DNA of 64,000 nucleotides from Agrococcus jenensis. Lineage in GTDB: Bacteria > Actinomycetota > Actinomycetes > Actinomycetales > Microbacteriaceae. The position numbers were made by a program, and so were the translations under genes. Shown piece after piece: positions 43,970-51,943 of the stretch; the first letter of the stretch is position 1, and the number at the start of each line of letters is the position of its first letter. The stretch covers positions 1,736,001 to 1,800,000 of the forward strand of contig NZ_RKHJ01000001.1 in NCBI RefSeq assembly GCF_003752465.1. The letters run 5' to 3'. The notes beneath the pieces were generated by a model that had not been told where the DNA came from, did no database searches, and saw only the letters and a program-made list of their open reading frames with translations.

Positions 43970-46206
43970 CCGCCCCCGCCTTCACCGCCGCGCCCGAGCG
44001 ACCCGCGACCACCGCGGCCGCGCCGCGCGACCGCCGGCGCCCGCGCAGCCGCGCGGGGCTCGTCGAGACGCTCGCGCTCGCGGCGCTGCCGGTCGCGTGG
44101 CTGTGGTCGACGCAGTCGGTGCTCGGCACCGAGTGGCTGTGGCCCGTGCTGCTCGCCGTGGTGTCGATGGGGATCGCCGCGGCGCTCGCGCGGGCCGCGT
44201 GGTCGACGTTCGCCGGATCGGCCGCGGCCGCGATCGTCGGCGTCGGATGGACGACCGCGCTCACCGCCGCCGACGACGCGCTGATCGGCGTCATCCCGAC
44301 GCCCGCATCCGTCGAGGAGTCGCTGCGCGTGCTCACGGTCGGCGTGCAGGACGTCGCGTGGGCCATCGCCACCCCGATCGCGCTCGAGCCGCCGGTGCTC
44401 GCGGTCGTCGTGGTGGCCGCGGCGGTGCTGGCGGTGCACGTCGATCTCATCGGGCTCGCGCTGCGGGCGCCGGCGATCGCCATCCTCTTCGCCGCCGTGC
44501 CGCTGCTGCTGCCGATCGCGTTCCGCGTCGACGTGCCGTGGTGGCACGCGCTGCCGGGCGTCGCCGCCTCGGCGCTCGCGCTCGCCGCGCCCTCGATCGA
44601 CGAGCGGCTCGTGCTCGGACGCCCGTGGGCCGGACCGATCGGCCTCGTCGCCGTCGCCGCGCTCGTCGCGGTGGCCGTGCCGCTCGTCGCGCCGAGCCCG
44701 CGCGAGGTCGACGTCGACCTGCCCACCCTCGACGACCTGTTCCAGCCGTCGACGCCGATCCTCGACGCCTCGATCGACCTCGGCGACGAGCTGCGGCGGC
44801 CGGATCCGCGGTCGGTCTTCACCTACGCGACCACCGACGGCCAGCCGACCGTCACGCGCGTGACGACCCTCTCGCAGGCCGGGCCGAACGGCTTCGTCGA
44901 CGTCGAGCCGCAGGCCGCCGAGCCCGCGGTGCTCGTCGAGGGCGCCGACGCGGCACCGCTGCTGCAGATGACGGTCCGGATGAGCGACGTGCGAGCCGAG
45001 AGCCTGCCGATGCCGGAGCGCGCGCTCGACGTTGCGCCGCCGGACGGCGCCGGCTGGGACGACGCGAACGACGCGCTGCGCGTCGAGTCCGGCGTCGTCG
45101 AGTCCGGGCTGGAGTACACCGCGACGGGCAGCCGCTCGCCGCTGCTCGAGGTGCTGCCGGCCGGCACGGGCTCGACGGGCCACGACGCCTGGCTCGAGCT
45201 GCCGCCGGAGGCGCAGGCGATCGGCGCGCAGGGCGCGGCGCTCGTCGACGAGGGGATGTCGGCCGGCGGGCGCGTGCTCGCCGTGCACGGGTTCATGACG
45301 AGCGGCGTGTGGAACTACTCGGAGCAGCTCGACCTGCCGGGCTTCGCGGGCGGCGGCGGCACCGGCTGGGATGCGCTCGCCGGATTCCTCGAGACGCGCG
45401 CCGGCTACTGCGTGCACTACGCGAGCGCGACGGCGACGCTGCTGCGCGGGGCAGGGGTGCCGTCGCGCGTCGTGATCGGGTTCCTGCCGGGCGCCGAGAT
45501 CGCCGGCGGCCGATCGGTGACGACGAACGACTTCCACGCCTGGGCGGAGGCGTGGGTCGACGGCGCGGGCTGGGTGCGGGTCGAGACGACGCCCGGCGCC
45601 GGCACCGGCGTCGCGAGCCCCGAGGGCGACGAGACGACGCCCAGCCCGACGCCGAGCGCGACCTCCGCCGCGCCGACGCCGACGCTCACGCCCTCCGCCT
45701 CGCCGAGCCCGTCGGCCTCGCCGGGCGCATCCGCAGCGCCGGGTCAGCCCACCGCCGCCCCGGGGCCCGGCATCGCGATCGACTGGGCGGCGGTGCGCGG
45801 GTGGCTCATCGCGCTCGGCGTGCTGCTGCTGCTCGCGCTGCCGATGCTCGTGCGGGCCGCCCAGCGCGCCCTGCGGCTGCGGCGCGGGGCGCCCGGCGCG
45901 TGGCTCGAGCTGCGCGCGTCGCTCGCGGATGCGGGCGTGCGGCTGCCCGGCTCGGCGACGCCGGGCGAGGTGCAGGCGGCGATCGCCGCGCGCGCTCCGG
46001 CGGGCGCGGCCGCTGCCGACCGGGTGCGGCTCGCGGCGGAGCGCGCCGTCTTCGACGACGGCCCGCGCGAGCCTGGCGTGCTGGACGACGACGTGCGCCG
46101 GGGGAGGCGCGCGCTCGCCGACGCGCTGCCGCCGTGGCGGCGCGTGCTGAGCGCGCTGCTGCCGCCGAGCCTGTTCCGCGTCGTGCCGCCGCTCCACGAC
46201 GAGTAG
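43966..46206 (+). CDS. Transglutaminase-like membrane protein (TgpA type)
   Basis: A 746-residue protein. The first 250 residues hold about six membrane spans; an extracytoplasmic region follows, with a transglutaminase-like core near residues 465-545. The catalytic Cys is in AGYCVHYAS, His in NDFHAWAEAW; the third residue, normally Asp in W-x-x-x-D-x-T, reads Glu in WVRVETTPG. A Pro/Ser/Thr/Ala-rich linker of about 45 residues leads to one more membrane helix near residue 610 and a cytoplasmic DUF4129-like tail. It completes the MoxR-DUF58-TgpA module. The Glu variant may alter or weaken catalysis. Confidence 0.88.
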   Translation: MTAPAFTAAPERPATTAAAPRDRRRPRSRAGLVETLALAALPVAWLWSTQSVLGTEWLWPVLLAVVSMGIAAALARAAWSTFAGSAAAAIVGVGWTTALTAADDALIGVIPTPASVEESLRVLTVGVQDVAWAIATPIALEPPVLAVVVVAAAVLAVHVDLIGLALRAPAIAILFAAVPLLLPIAFRVDVPWWHALPGVAASALALAAPSIDERLVLGRPWAGPIGLVAVAALVAVAVPLVAPSPREVDVDLPTLDDLFQPSTPILDASIDLGDELRRPDPRSVFTYATTDGQPTVTRVTTLSQAGPNGFVDVEPQAAEPAVLVEGADAAPLLQMTVRMSDVRAESLPMPERALDVAPPDGAGWDDANDALRVESGVVESGLEYTATGSRSPLLEVLPAGTGSTGHDAWLELPPEAQAIGAQGAALVDEGMSAGGRVLAVHGFMTSGVWNYSEQLDLPGFAGGGGTGWDALAGFLETRAGYCVHYASATATLLRGAGVPSRVVIGFLPGAEIAGGRSVTTNDFHAWAEAWVDGAGWVRVETTPGAGTGVASPEGDETTPSPTPSATSAAPTPTLTPSASPSPSASPGASAAPGQPTAAPGPGIAIDWAAVRGWLIALGVLLLLALPMLVRAAQRALRLRRGAPGAWLELRASLADAGVRLPGSATPGEVQAAIAARAPAGAAAADRVRLAAERAVFDDGPREPGVLDDDVRRGRRALADALPPWRRVLSALLPPSLFRVVPPLHDE

Positions 46207-46256
46207 CGGAGCGGGTGCGTCGGGCAGCGCATCCGCGTCATCGTAGGCTTGGCGCC

Positions 46257-46862
46257 ATGGAGTGGGCGGTCGTCATCCCTGTGAAGGGCTCGATCGGCAA
46301 GTCGCGCCTCGATGCGGGCGACGCCCGCGCGGCCCTCGCGGTCGCGTTCGCCCGCGACGTCATCAGCGCCGCACGCGACGCCGGCTCGATCGGCCGCGTC
46401 GTCGTCGTCACCTGCGATCCGGCGGTGACCGAGGGGATCGACGGCATCGAGGTCGTCGACGACCCGAGCGCCGGCCTCCGCGCCGCCATCGCCACCGGCC
46501 TCGCGCAGCTCGAGCCGCAGCAGCCGGCCGCCGTCATCCTCGGCGACCTCCCCGCGCTCACGGCCGAGGTGCTCGATGCCGCCCTGCTCCTCGCGGAGCA
46601 CGAGGAGCGGTCGTACGTGCCCGACGCGGTCGCCACGGGCACGACGCTGCTCGCGGCGCGCCGCGCGGAGGCGCTGCGCCCCCGCTTCGGCCCGGGCTCG
46701 GCAGCGCTCCATCGGCGTGCCGGGCACGCGCCGCTGCCCATCGCGCCGGACTCGGGGCTGCGGATCGACGTCGACGAGCTCGCCGACCTGCACCTCGCGA
46801 TGGAGCTCGGCGTGGGGGAGCACACGCGCGCGGTGCTCGACGCGGCGTCGCTCTCGAGCTGA
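46257..46862 (+). CDS. cofC: 2-phospho-L-lactate/phosphoenolpyruvate guanylyltransferase
   Basis: A 201-residue CofC/FbiD-type nucleotidyltransferase that makes the GDP-activated C3 acid (lactyl- or enolpyruvyl-diphospho-guanosine) for F420 synthesis. The N-terminal VVIPVKGSIGKSRLD loop and the metal-site motif VILGDLPALTAE near residue 100 are family signatures, as is the GPGSAALHRRAG segment near residue 142. A TAGGCT box 7 nt before the ATG implies a leaderless transcript. It is convergent with cofD, only 15 bp apart. Confidence 0.92.
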   Translation: MEWAVVIPVKGSIGKSRLDAGDARAALAVAFARDVISAARDAGSIGRVVVVTCDPAVTEGIDGIEVVDDPSAGLRAAIATGLAQLEPQQPAAVILGDLPALTAEVLDAALLLAEHEERSYVPDAVATGTTLLAARRAEALRPRFGPGSAALHRRAGHAPLPIAPDSGLRIDVDELADLHLAMELGVGEHTRAVLDAASLSS

Positions 46863-46877
46863 CTGCGCGCCGGGTGC

Positions 46878-47846
46878 TCAGCCGGCGATCGACGCCGCGA
46901 GCTGCAGCGCGTCTCGCGCGACCTGCGCCGCCGGCGCGCCCGGCGTGAGCCACAGCGGGCGCACCGCCGCGCGGATGCCGAGCGCCTCGACCGTCGCGAG
47001 CGACGCCGCGTCCTCCTCAGCGAGCAGCCACCCGTCGAGCAGCCCGCCCGCTGACCGCGCGCCGTAGTGCGCGGCGATCGCGGCCGCATCCGCCTCGACG
47101 CCGATCGCCGCGAGGCACGCCTCCGCCATGCCGCGCACGGCCCGGCCGCCGATGATCGGCGCGACGCCGACGACGGGCGCCGTCGCCGTCTCGAGCGCGT
47201 CGCGCACGCCCGGGATGCCGATGATCGTGCCGATCGACACCACCGGGTTCGACGGCGCGAGCAGGATGACGTCGGCGTCCGCGATCGCCGTGCGCGCGGC
47301 CGGTGCGATCCGCGACCGCTCAACCCCGTGCTGGACGAACCGGTGCGCCGGCAGCTGCGCGCGCGTGCGCACCCACCACTCCTCGAAGTGCAGCACGCCC
47401 TCGTCGGTCACGACGTGCGTCGGCACCTCGTCGTCGGTGACGGGCAGCAGCGTCGCGCCGACCGGCCAGCGCGCCGCGAGCCGGGCGGTCGCCTCGGTGA
47501 GGGTCGCGCCGTCGCGCAGCATGGCCGTGCGGGCCAGGTGCGTGCCGAGGTCGAGGTCGCCGAGCGTGAACCACGGCCAGCCGACGCCGTAGGCGGTCAG
47601 CTCGGCGGCGACGCGCTCGCTCTCGCCCGCGCGCCCCCAGCCGCGCTCGGTGTCGCCGACCCCGGCGAGCGCGTAGAGCAGCGAGTCGAGGTCGGGGCAC
47701 ACCTTCACGCCCGCGAGCCACACGTCGTCGCCGACGTTCGTGACGATGCGGATGTCGGCGTCGCCGTGCAGCTCGCGCGCCGCGTCCCGCAGCCCGAGCG
47801 CGAAGCGCGCGCCGCCGACGCCGCCCGCGAGCACCGTGATCTTCAT
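46878..47846 (-). CDS. cofD: 2-phospho-L-lactate transferase (F420-0 synthase)
   Basis: A 322-residue CofD/FbiA transferase that joins the CofC product to the riboflavin-derived deazaflavin Fo, giving F420-0 or dehydro-F420-0. It opens with VLAGGVGGARFALGL and has NVGDDVWLAGVKVCPDLDS near residue 37, the Fo and nucleotide site. LAPSNPVVSIGTI near residue 195 is also conserved. It is the last gene of the putative F420-0 transporter operon, reached through two mini-ORFs. The Fo synthase gene (fbiC) is not in the window. Confidence 0.94.
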   Translation of the reverse strand: MKITVLAGGVGGARFALGLRDAARELHGDADIRIVTNVGDDVWLAGVKVCPDLDSLLYALAGVGDTERGWGRAGESERVAAELTAYGVGWPWFTLGDLDLGTHLARTAMLRDGATLTEATARLAARWPVGATLLPVTDDEVPTHVVTDEGVLHFEEWWVRTRAQLPAHRFVQHGVERSRIAPAARTAIADADVILLAPSNPVVSIGTIIGIPGVRDALETATAPVVGVAPIIGGRAVRGMAEACLAAIGVEADAAAIAAHYGARSAGGLLDGWLLAEEDAASLATVEALGIRAAVRPLWLTPGAPAAQVARDALQLAASIAG

Positions 47847-47876
47847 GCCGTGATCCTCATGCGGTGATCCTCATGC
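47835..47876 (-). repeat. Triplicated 14-bp start region with two five-codon mini-ORFs before cofD
   Basis: On the minus strand the unit GCATGA(G/A)GATCAC(C/G) occurs three times head to tail (47876-47863, 47862-47849, 47848-47835). Each unit contains an ATG. The first two ATGs encode Met-Arg-Ile-Thr-Ala and then stop in a TGA that overlaps the next ATG; the third ATG is the cofD start (Met-Lys-Ile-Thr-Val). The first ATG in turn overlaps the TGA of the ABC ATPase gene. The result is a chain of ATGA stop-restart junctions. Confidence 0.85.
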
Positions 47877-48677
47877 CGTCAGCCTCCGGTAGCGGATGGC
47901 GACGCCGTCCGGCGCCGCGTCGATCGTCGCCTCGACGCCGTACACCGAGCGGATGCGCTCGGCCGTCAGCACCGCGTCCGGGCTGCCCTCCGCGAGCACC
48001 CTGCCGCGGTCGACGAGCACGACCCGGTCGGCGTGGGTCGCGGCGAGCCCGAGGTCGTGCACCGTCATGACGACCGGCCGGTCGTCGGCGAGCCTGCGCA
48101 CGAGCGCGAGCAGCTCGAGCTGCCAGGCGACGTCGAGGTGGTTCGTCGGCTCGTCGAGCAGCAGCGCGCTCGGCTGACCGACCGCCGGGCGCTGCGCGAG
48201 GGCGCGCGCGAGGTGCACGCGCTGCAGCTCGCCGCCGGAGAGCTCGCCGAGCTGCCGCTCCGCGAGCCCCGTCGCCCCGGCATCCGCGAGCGCGGCCTCG
48301 ACGAGGCGCTCGTCGCCGAGCGAGAACCCGAGCATGCGGTGGTGCGGCGTGCGGCCCAGCCGCACCGCCTCCCGCGCCGTCAGCTGCGGCACGGCATCCG
48401 TCGACTGCTCGACGAGCGCGATGCGGCGCGCGCGCTCCCGGGCGGGCAAGCCGTCGAGCCGCGCGCCGTCGAGCAGCACGGCGCCGGCGCGCGTCGCGCG
48501 CTCGGGCAGCACCCCGGCGATCGCGCGCAGCATCGTCGACTTGCCGGCGCCGTTCGGGCCGACGAGCGCGGTGATCTGCCCGGCCGGCGCCGACCAGGAC
48601 GCGCCGTCGACGAGCGCGCGTCCGCGCACCGCGACCGAGAGCCGCTCGACCGCCAGGCCGTGGCGCGCCCCGCTCAT
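47871..48677 (-). CDS. ABC transporter ATP-binding protein, proposed F420-0 transporter
   Basis: A 268-residue FecE/BtuD-like ATPase. Walker A is GPNGAGKSTML near residue 40, the signature LSGGELQRVHLARAL near residue 150, Walker B LLLDEPTNHLD and the switch TVHDLGLA. Sequence alone would fit siderophore or cobalamin importers. Its position in a three-gene cassette immediately upstream of cofD matches the TIGRFAM-described actinobacterial cassette proposed to import F420-0. The start overlaps the permease stop by ATGA. Confidence 0.85.
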   Translation of the reverse strand: MSGARHGLAVERLSVAVRGRALVDGASWSAPAGQITALVGPNGAGKSTMLRAIAGVLPERATRAGAVLLDGARLDGLPARERARRIALVEQSTDAVPQLTAREAVRLGRTPHHRMLGFSLGDERLVEAALADAGATGLAERQLGELSGGELQRVHLARALAQRPAVGQPSALLLDEPTNHLDVAWQLELLALVRRLADDRPVVMTVHDLGLAATHADRVVLVDRGRVLAEGSPDAVLTAERIRSVYGVEATIDAAPDGVAIRYRRLTA

Positions 48678-49822
48678 GAGCGCACCCGACCAGTGAGCAT
48701 GAGCGCCGCGAAGACGGGTGCGCCGATGAGCGCCGTCACGATGCCGACCGGCAGCTCGCGCGGGTCGAACGCGGCGCGGGCGACGGTGTCGGCGACGAGC
48801 AGCACGATCGCGCCGGCAAGGCCGCTCGCGGGCAGCAGCAGCGCGTGCGACGCGCCCACGAGCAGCCGCACCGCGTGCGGCACGACGAGGCCGACGAAGC
48901 CGATCGCGCCCGAGACCGAGACGAGGGCGCCGGTGACGAGCGCGCACGCCACGAGCAGCACCCAGCGGGTGCGGCGCACGTCGACGCCGAGCGCACCCGC
49001 GGTGCTGTCGCCGAGGGCGAGCGCGTCGAGCAGCCGGCCGCTCGCGAGCAGCGGCAGCGCGAGCGCGGCCCCGACGAGCGCGATCGTGGCGCTCGACCAG
49101 GAGGACGCCGCGAGCGAGCCGAGCAGCCACGCGAGGATCTCGCGGAACGCGTCGCCGTCGGCGCGCCAGAAGATCACGAGGCTCACGACGGCGCTCGCGG
49201 CGGATGCGACGACGACGCCCGCGAGCACGGTCCGGGTGGGGGTCGCCCCGCCCGCGGCACCCGCGAGCCCGAGGGTCGCGACGAGCGCGAGCAGCGCGCC
49301 CGCGAACGCGGCGGCGGGCAGCACCGCACCGCCGAGCGCGCCGAGGCCGGCGCCGAGGCCGGTGACGAGCACGAGCACGGCTCCGACCGAGGCGCCGGAC
49401 GAGACGCCGAGCAGGTAGGGGTCGGCGAGGGGGTTGCGCACGAGCGCCTGCATCACCGCACCCACGATCGCGAGGCCCGCGCCGACGGCCGCGGCGGCGA
49501 GGATGCGCGGCAGCCGCAGATCGACGACGATCGCGTCGCCGACCGCGCCGAGCGGGCTCGCGCCCACGCCGAGCCTGGCGGCGATCGCCGCGAGCGCATC
49601 GGCGGGAGCGACGCCCGCGACCCCGATGCACGCCGCGGCGACGCCGAGCGCGAGCAGCAGCGCGCCGAGCGCCGGCAGCACCCACCGCCGACGGCGGCGG
49701 GCGGTGACGGGCGACCCGGCCGCTCGCTGCTCCGAGCCCGACCGAGCGGCGCTGGTCGCGGCAGCACTCGTCGAGGCCGCGCTCGTGGCGCCGGCGCTCG
49801 TGCCGTCGGCGATGCGGGTCAT
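48674..49822 (-). CDS. FecCD-type ABC permease, proposed F420-0 transporter
   Basis: A 382-residue permease with about 9-10 membrane spans. It has the FecCD landmarks DLRLPRILAAAAVGAGLAIVG near residue 108, MQALVRNPLADPYLLGVSSG, and the late GFVGLVVPHAVRLLVG. The first 50 residues are a low-complexity Ala/Ser/Thr-rich cytoplasmic tail, unusual for the family. ATG 49822 overlaps the binding-protein stop by ATGA. It forms the channel for the adjacent ATPase and lipoprotein. Confidence 0.87.
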   Translation of the reverse strand: MTRIADGTSAGATSAASTSAAATSAARSGSEQRAAGSPVTARRRRRWVLPALGALLLALGVAAACIGVAGVAPADALAAIAARLGVGASPLGAVGDAIVVDLRLPRILAAAAVGAGLAIVGAVMQALVRNPLADPYLLGVSSGASVGAVLVLVTGLGAGLGALGGAVLPAAAFAGALLALVATLGLAGAAGGATPTRTVLAGVVVASAASAVVSLVIFWRADGDAFREILAWLLGSLAASSWSSATIALVGAALALPLLASGRLLDALALGDSTAGALGVDVRRTRWVLLVACALVTGALVSVSGAIGFVGLVVPHAVRLLVGASHALLLPASGLAGAIVLLVADTVARAAFDPRELPVGIVTALIGAPVFAALMLTGRVRS

Positions 49823-50799
49823 CCCAGCGCCATCGCCCGCACGCCGTCGACGACGAGCCCGACCGCGTCGACCGAGCCGACGCCCGCCTCCGCCATCGGG
49901 AACGGCACGACGACGAACCTGCCTTCCCGCACCGCGTCGAGCTGCGCCGTCGCCGGGTTCGCCCGCAGCCGCTCGATCTTCGACTCGGCCGTGTGCCACG
50001 CGGCGTCGACGAGCACGATCACGTCGGGGTCGCTCGCGGCGAGCGCCTCCCACGACATCGTCGTCCACGGCTCGGCGACATCCGCGGCGACGTTCTCGAG
50101 CCCCGCCGACTCGAGCACGAGCTGCGGGGCGCCGGAGCCGCCGCCGACGTAGGGCGCGTCATCGCCCGACGAGTACCAGAGCGCGGTGGCCTCCGTGCCG
50201 TCGTCCCCGAGCGGCTCGATCGCGTCGAGCGCCGTCCGCTGCTCGTCGGCGAGCGCGGCGCCCGCGTCGGGCACGCCCAGCACGGTGCCGGCGTCCTCGA
50301 GCTCGCCGAGCAGCGCATCCCACGTGAGCGGCGCGACGTCGACCGACCGGCACGCGGCGGGGGAGACCCACGTCGTCACGCCGAGGTCGTGCAGCGCGGC
50401 GCGGTCGCCCGCAGCCTCGGGCGCGAACGCCGACTCCCAGCCCGCCACCACCGCATCCGGCTCGAGCGCGAGCACGGCCTCGCGCGACGGCATGCCCTCG
50501 ATCGTCGGCGGCGCCTCGGTGCCAGACATCTCGAGCGGACCGTCGAGGAAGGCGGTCGAGACGAGCGCGTCGCCGAGGCCGAGCGCGACGACGAGCTCCG
50601 CCGCGGTCGACTTCACGGCGAGGATGCGCTCGGCGGGCTCGGCGCGCGGCGCCACGTCGACGCCGCAGTCCTGCACCGCGGCCGCCGGCGCGGCGGCGCC
50701 AGCCGTCGGTTCAGCCGCGGGGCCGGTGGAGGCGCAGCCCGCGAGCACGAGCAGCGGCACGGCGGCGACGACGACGAGAGGACGAAGGCGGAAGGGCAT
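49819..50799 (-). CDS. ABC transporter substrate-binding lipoprotein, proposed F420-0 binding
   Basis: A 326-residue periplasmic-binding-protein-like lipoprotein of the helical-backbone (FecB/BtuF) type. The lipobox is LAGC with Cys22. AERILAVKSTAAELVVALGL near residue 60 and LEPDAVVAGWESAF near residue 115 match class III binding proteins that hold bulky cofactors. AGGAG lies 9 nt upstream of the ATG. It leads the operon binding protein, permease, ATPase, cofD. The ligand is inferred from context; a corrin or siderophore cannot be excluded. Confidence 0.85.
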   Translation of the reverse strand: MPFRLRPLVVVAAVPLLVLAGCASTGPAAEPTAGAAAPAAAVQDCGVDVAPRAEPAERILAVKSTAAELVVALGLGDALVSTAFLDGPLEMSGTEAPPTIEGMPSREAVLALEPDAVVAGWESAFAPEAAGDRAALHDLGVTTWVSPAACRSVDVAPLTWDALLGELEDAGTVLGVPDAGAALADEQRTALDAIEPLGDDGTEATALWYSSGDDAPYVGGGSGAPQLVLESAGLENVAADVAEPWTTMSWEALAASDPDVIVLVDAAWHTAESKIERLRANPATAQLDAVREGRFVVVPFPMAEAGVGSVDAVGLVVDGVRAMALG

Positions 50800-51084
50800 C
50801 GGCGGGGCTCCTGGGCAGGCTGGCGCGAACGGTCTGCGGTCCGCGCGCGGAGGTGATGCCCGGCGCACCACCATGCTACGCCCGCGGCGCGGCCGCATCC
50901 GTCCAGCGCCACGGACCGCCGCCTCCCACGGCCGCGGTCTCGAGCGAGACAGCAACCTTCGGGAAACACCCGCGAAACCGCGGGAATGCAGAGTCCTCTT
51001 GACGGTGGCGCCCAGTGGGCCGGAGAGTGCTCCTCACGGGGGCCAGCGTCGGCCGTCGTCCACGCGAGGAAGTCGAGGAAGAGC

Positions 51085-51933
51085 ATGACCACGGTTCGTG
51101 CAGCGATCACCCAGACCACCTGGACCGGCGACAAGGCATCGATGCTCGATCGCCACGAGGCGTTCATGCGGGAGGCCGCGGAGCAGGGCGCGCAGATCAT
51201 CTGCTTCCAGGAGCTCTTCTACGGCCCCTACTTCGGCATCACGCAGGACAAGCAGTACTACGCCTACGCGGAGCCGGCCGACGGCCCGATCGTGCAGCGG
51301 TTCGCGGCGCTCGCGAAGGAGCTCGGCATGGTCGCGATCCTCCCGATCTACGAGGAGGAGCAGACCGGCGTCTACTACAACTCCGCCGTCGTCGTGGATG
51401 CCGACGGCTCGATCCTCGGCACGTACCGCAAGCACCACCTGCCGCACCTCGACCGCTTCTGGGAGAAGTTCTACTTCCGTCCCGGCAACCTCGGCTACCC
51501 CGTCTTCGACACCGCCGTCGGCAAGGTGGGCGTCTACATCTGCTACGACCGGCACTTCCCCGAGGGCTGGCGCGAGCTCGGCCTCGCCGGCGCGCACATG
51601 GTCTTCAACCCGAACGCGACGAAGCCCGGGCTCTCGAACCGGCTGTGGGAGGTCGAGGGCCCAGCGGCCGCCGTCGCGAACGGCTACTTCGTGCTGCAGC
51701 CCAACCGGGTCGGGCGCGAGGACAACGAGTACGGCGAGCTCGCCGTCGACTTCTACGGCACGAGCCAGGTCATCGACCCGCGCGGCAACTTCGTCGGCGA
51801 CCGCGGCGCCGAGGGGCACGAGGAGCTGCTCGTGCGCGACCTGGACCTCGACGTCGTGCGGCAGATGCGCGACGACTGGCAGTTCTACCGGGACCGCCGC
51901 CCCGACTCCTACACGCGGATCGCGAAGCCGTAG
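51085..51933 (+). CDS. Nitrilase-superfamily hydrolase, probable beta-ureidopropionase
   Basis: A 282-residue carbon-nitrogen hydrolase. The Glu-Lys-Cys triad is visible: Glu in ICFQELFYGPYFG near residue 42, Lys in YRKHHLPHLDRFWEKFYF near residue 115, and Cys in YICYDRHFPEGW near residue 152. The HLPHLDRFWEK sequence resembles N-carbamoyl-beta-alanine amidohydrolases (PydC). It would release beta-alanine, ammonia and CO2 from N-carbamoyl-beta-alanine. GAGGAAGAG precedes the ATG. The dihydropyrimidinase gene follows by 10 bp. Confidence 0.87.
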   Translation: MTTVRAAITQTTWTGDKASMLDRHEAFMREAAEQGAQIICFQELFYGPYFGITQDKQYYAYAEPADGPIVQRFAALAKELGMVAILPIYEEEQTGVYYNSAVVVDADGSILGTYRKHHLPHLDRFWEKFYFRPGNLGYPVFDTAVGKVGVYICYDRHFPEGWRELGLAGAHMVFNPNATKPGLSNRLWEVEGPAAAVANGYFVLQPNRVGREDNEYGELAVDFYGTSQVIDPRGNFVGDRGAEGHEELLVRDLDLDVVRQMRDDWQFYRDRRPDSYTRIAKP

Positions 51934-51943
51934 GGGCGCCGCC

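Noticed and set aside
43419..46256. A long plus-strand open frame running through the DUF58 and transglutaminase genes into cofC.
   Set aside because: Only its last part, from ATG 46257, is a protein-like sequence (CofC). The upstream portion is an Arg/Ala/Pro-rich shadow of the real genes in another frame.
47835..47876. A CRISPR array or other spacer-repeat structure.
   Set aside because: The units are 14 bp and directly adjacent without spacers. The other tandem repeats (22013-22038, 56948-56977) are also too short and have no spacers; no cas genes are present.
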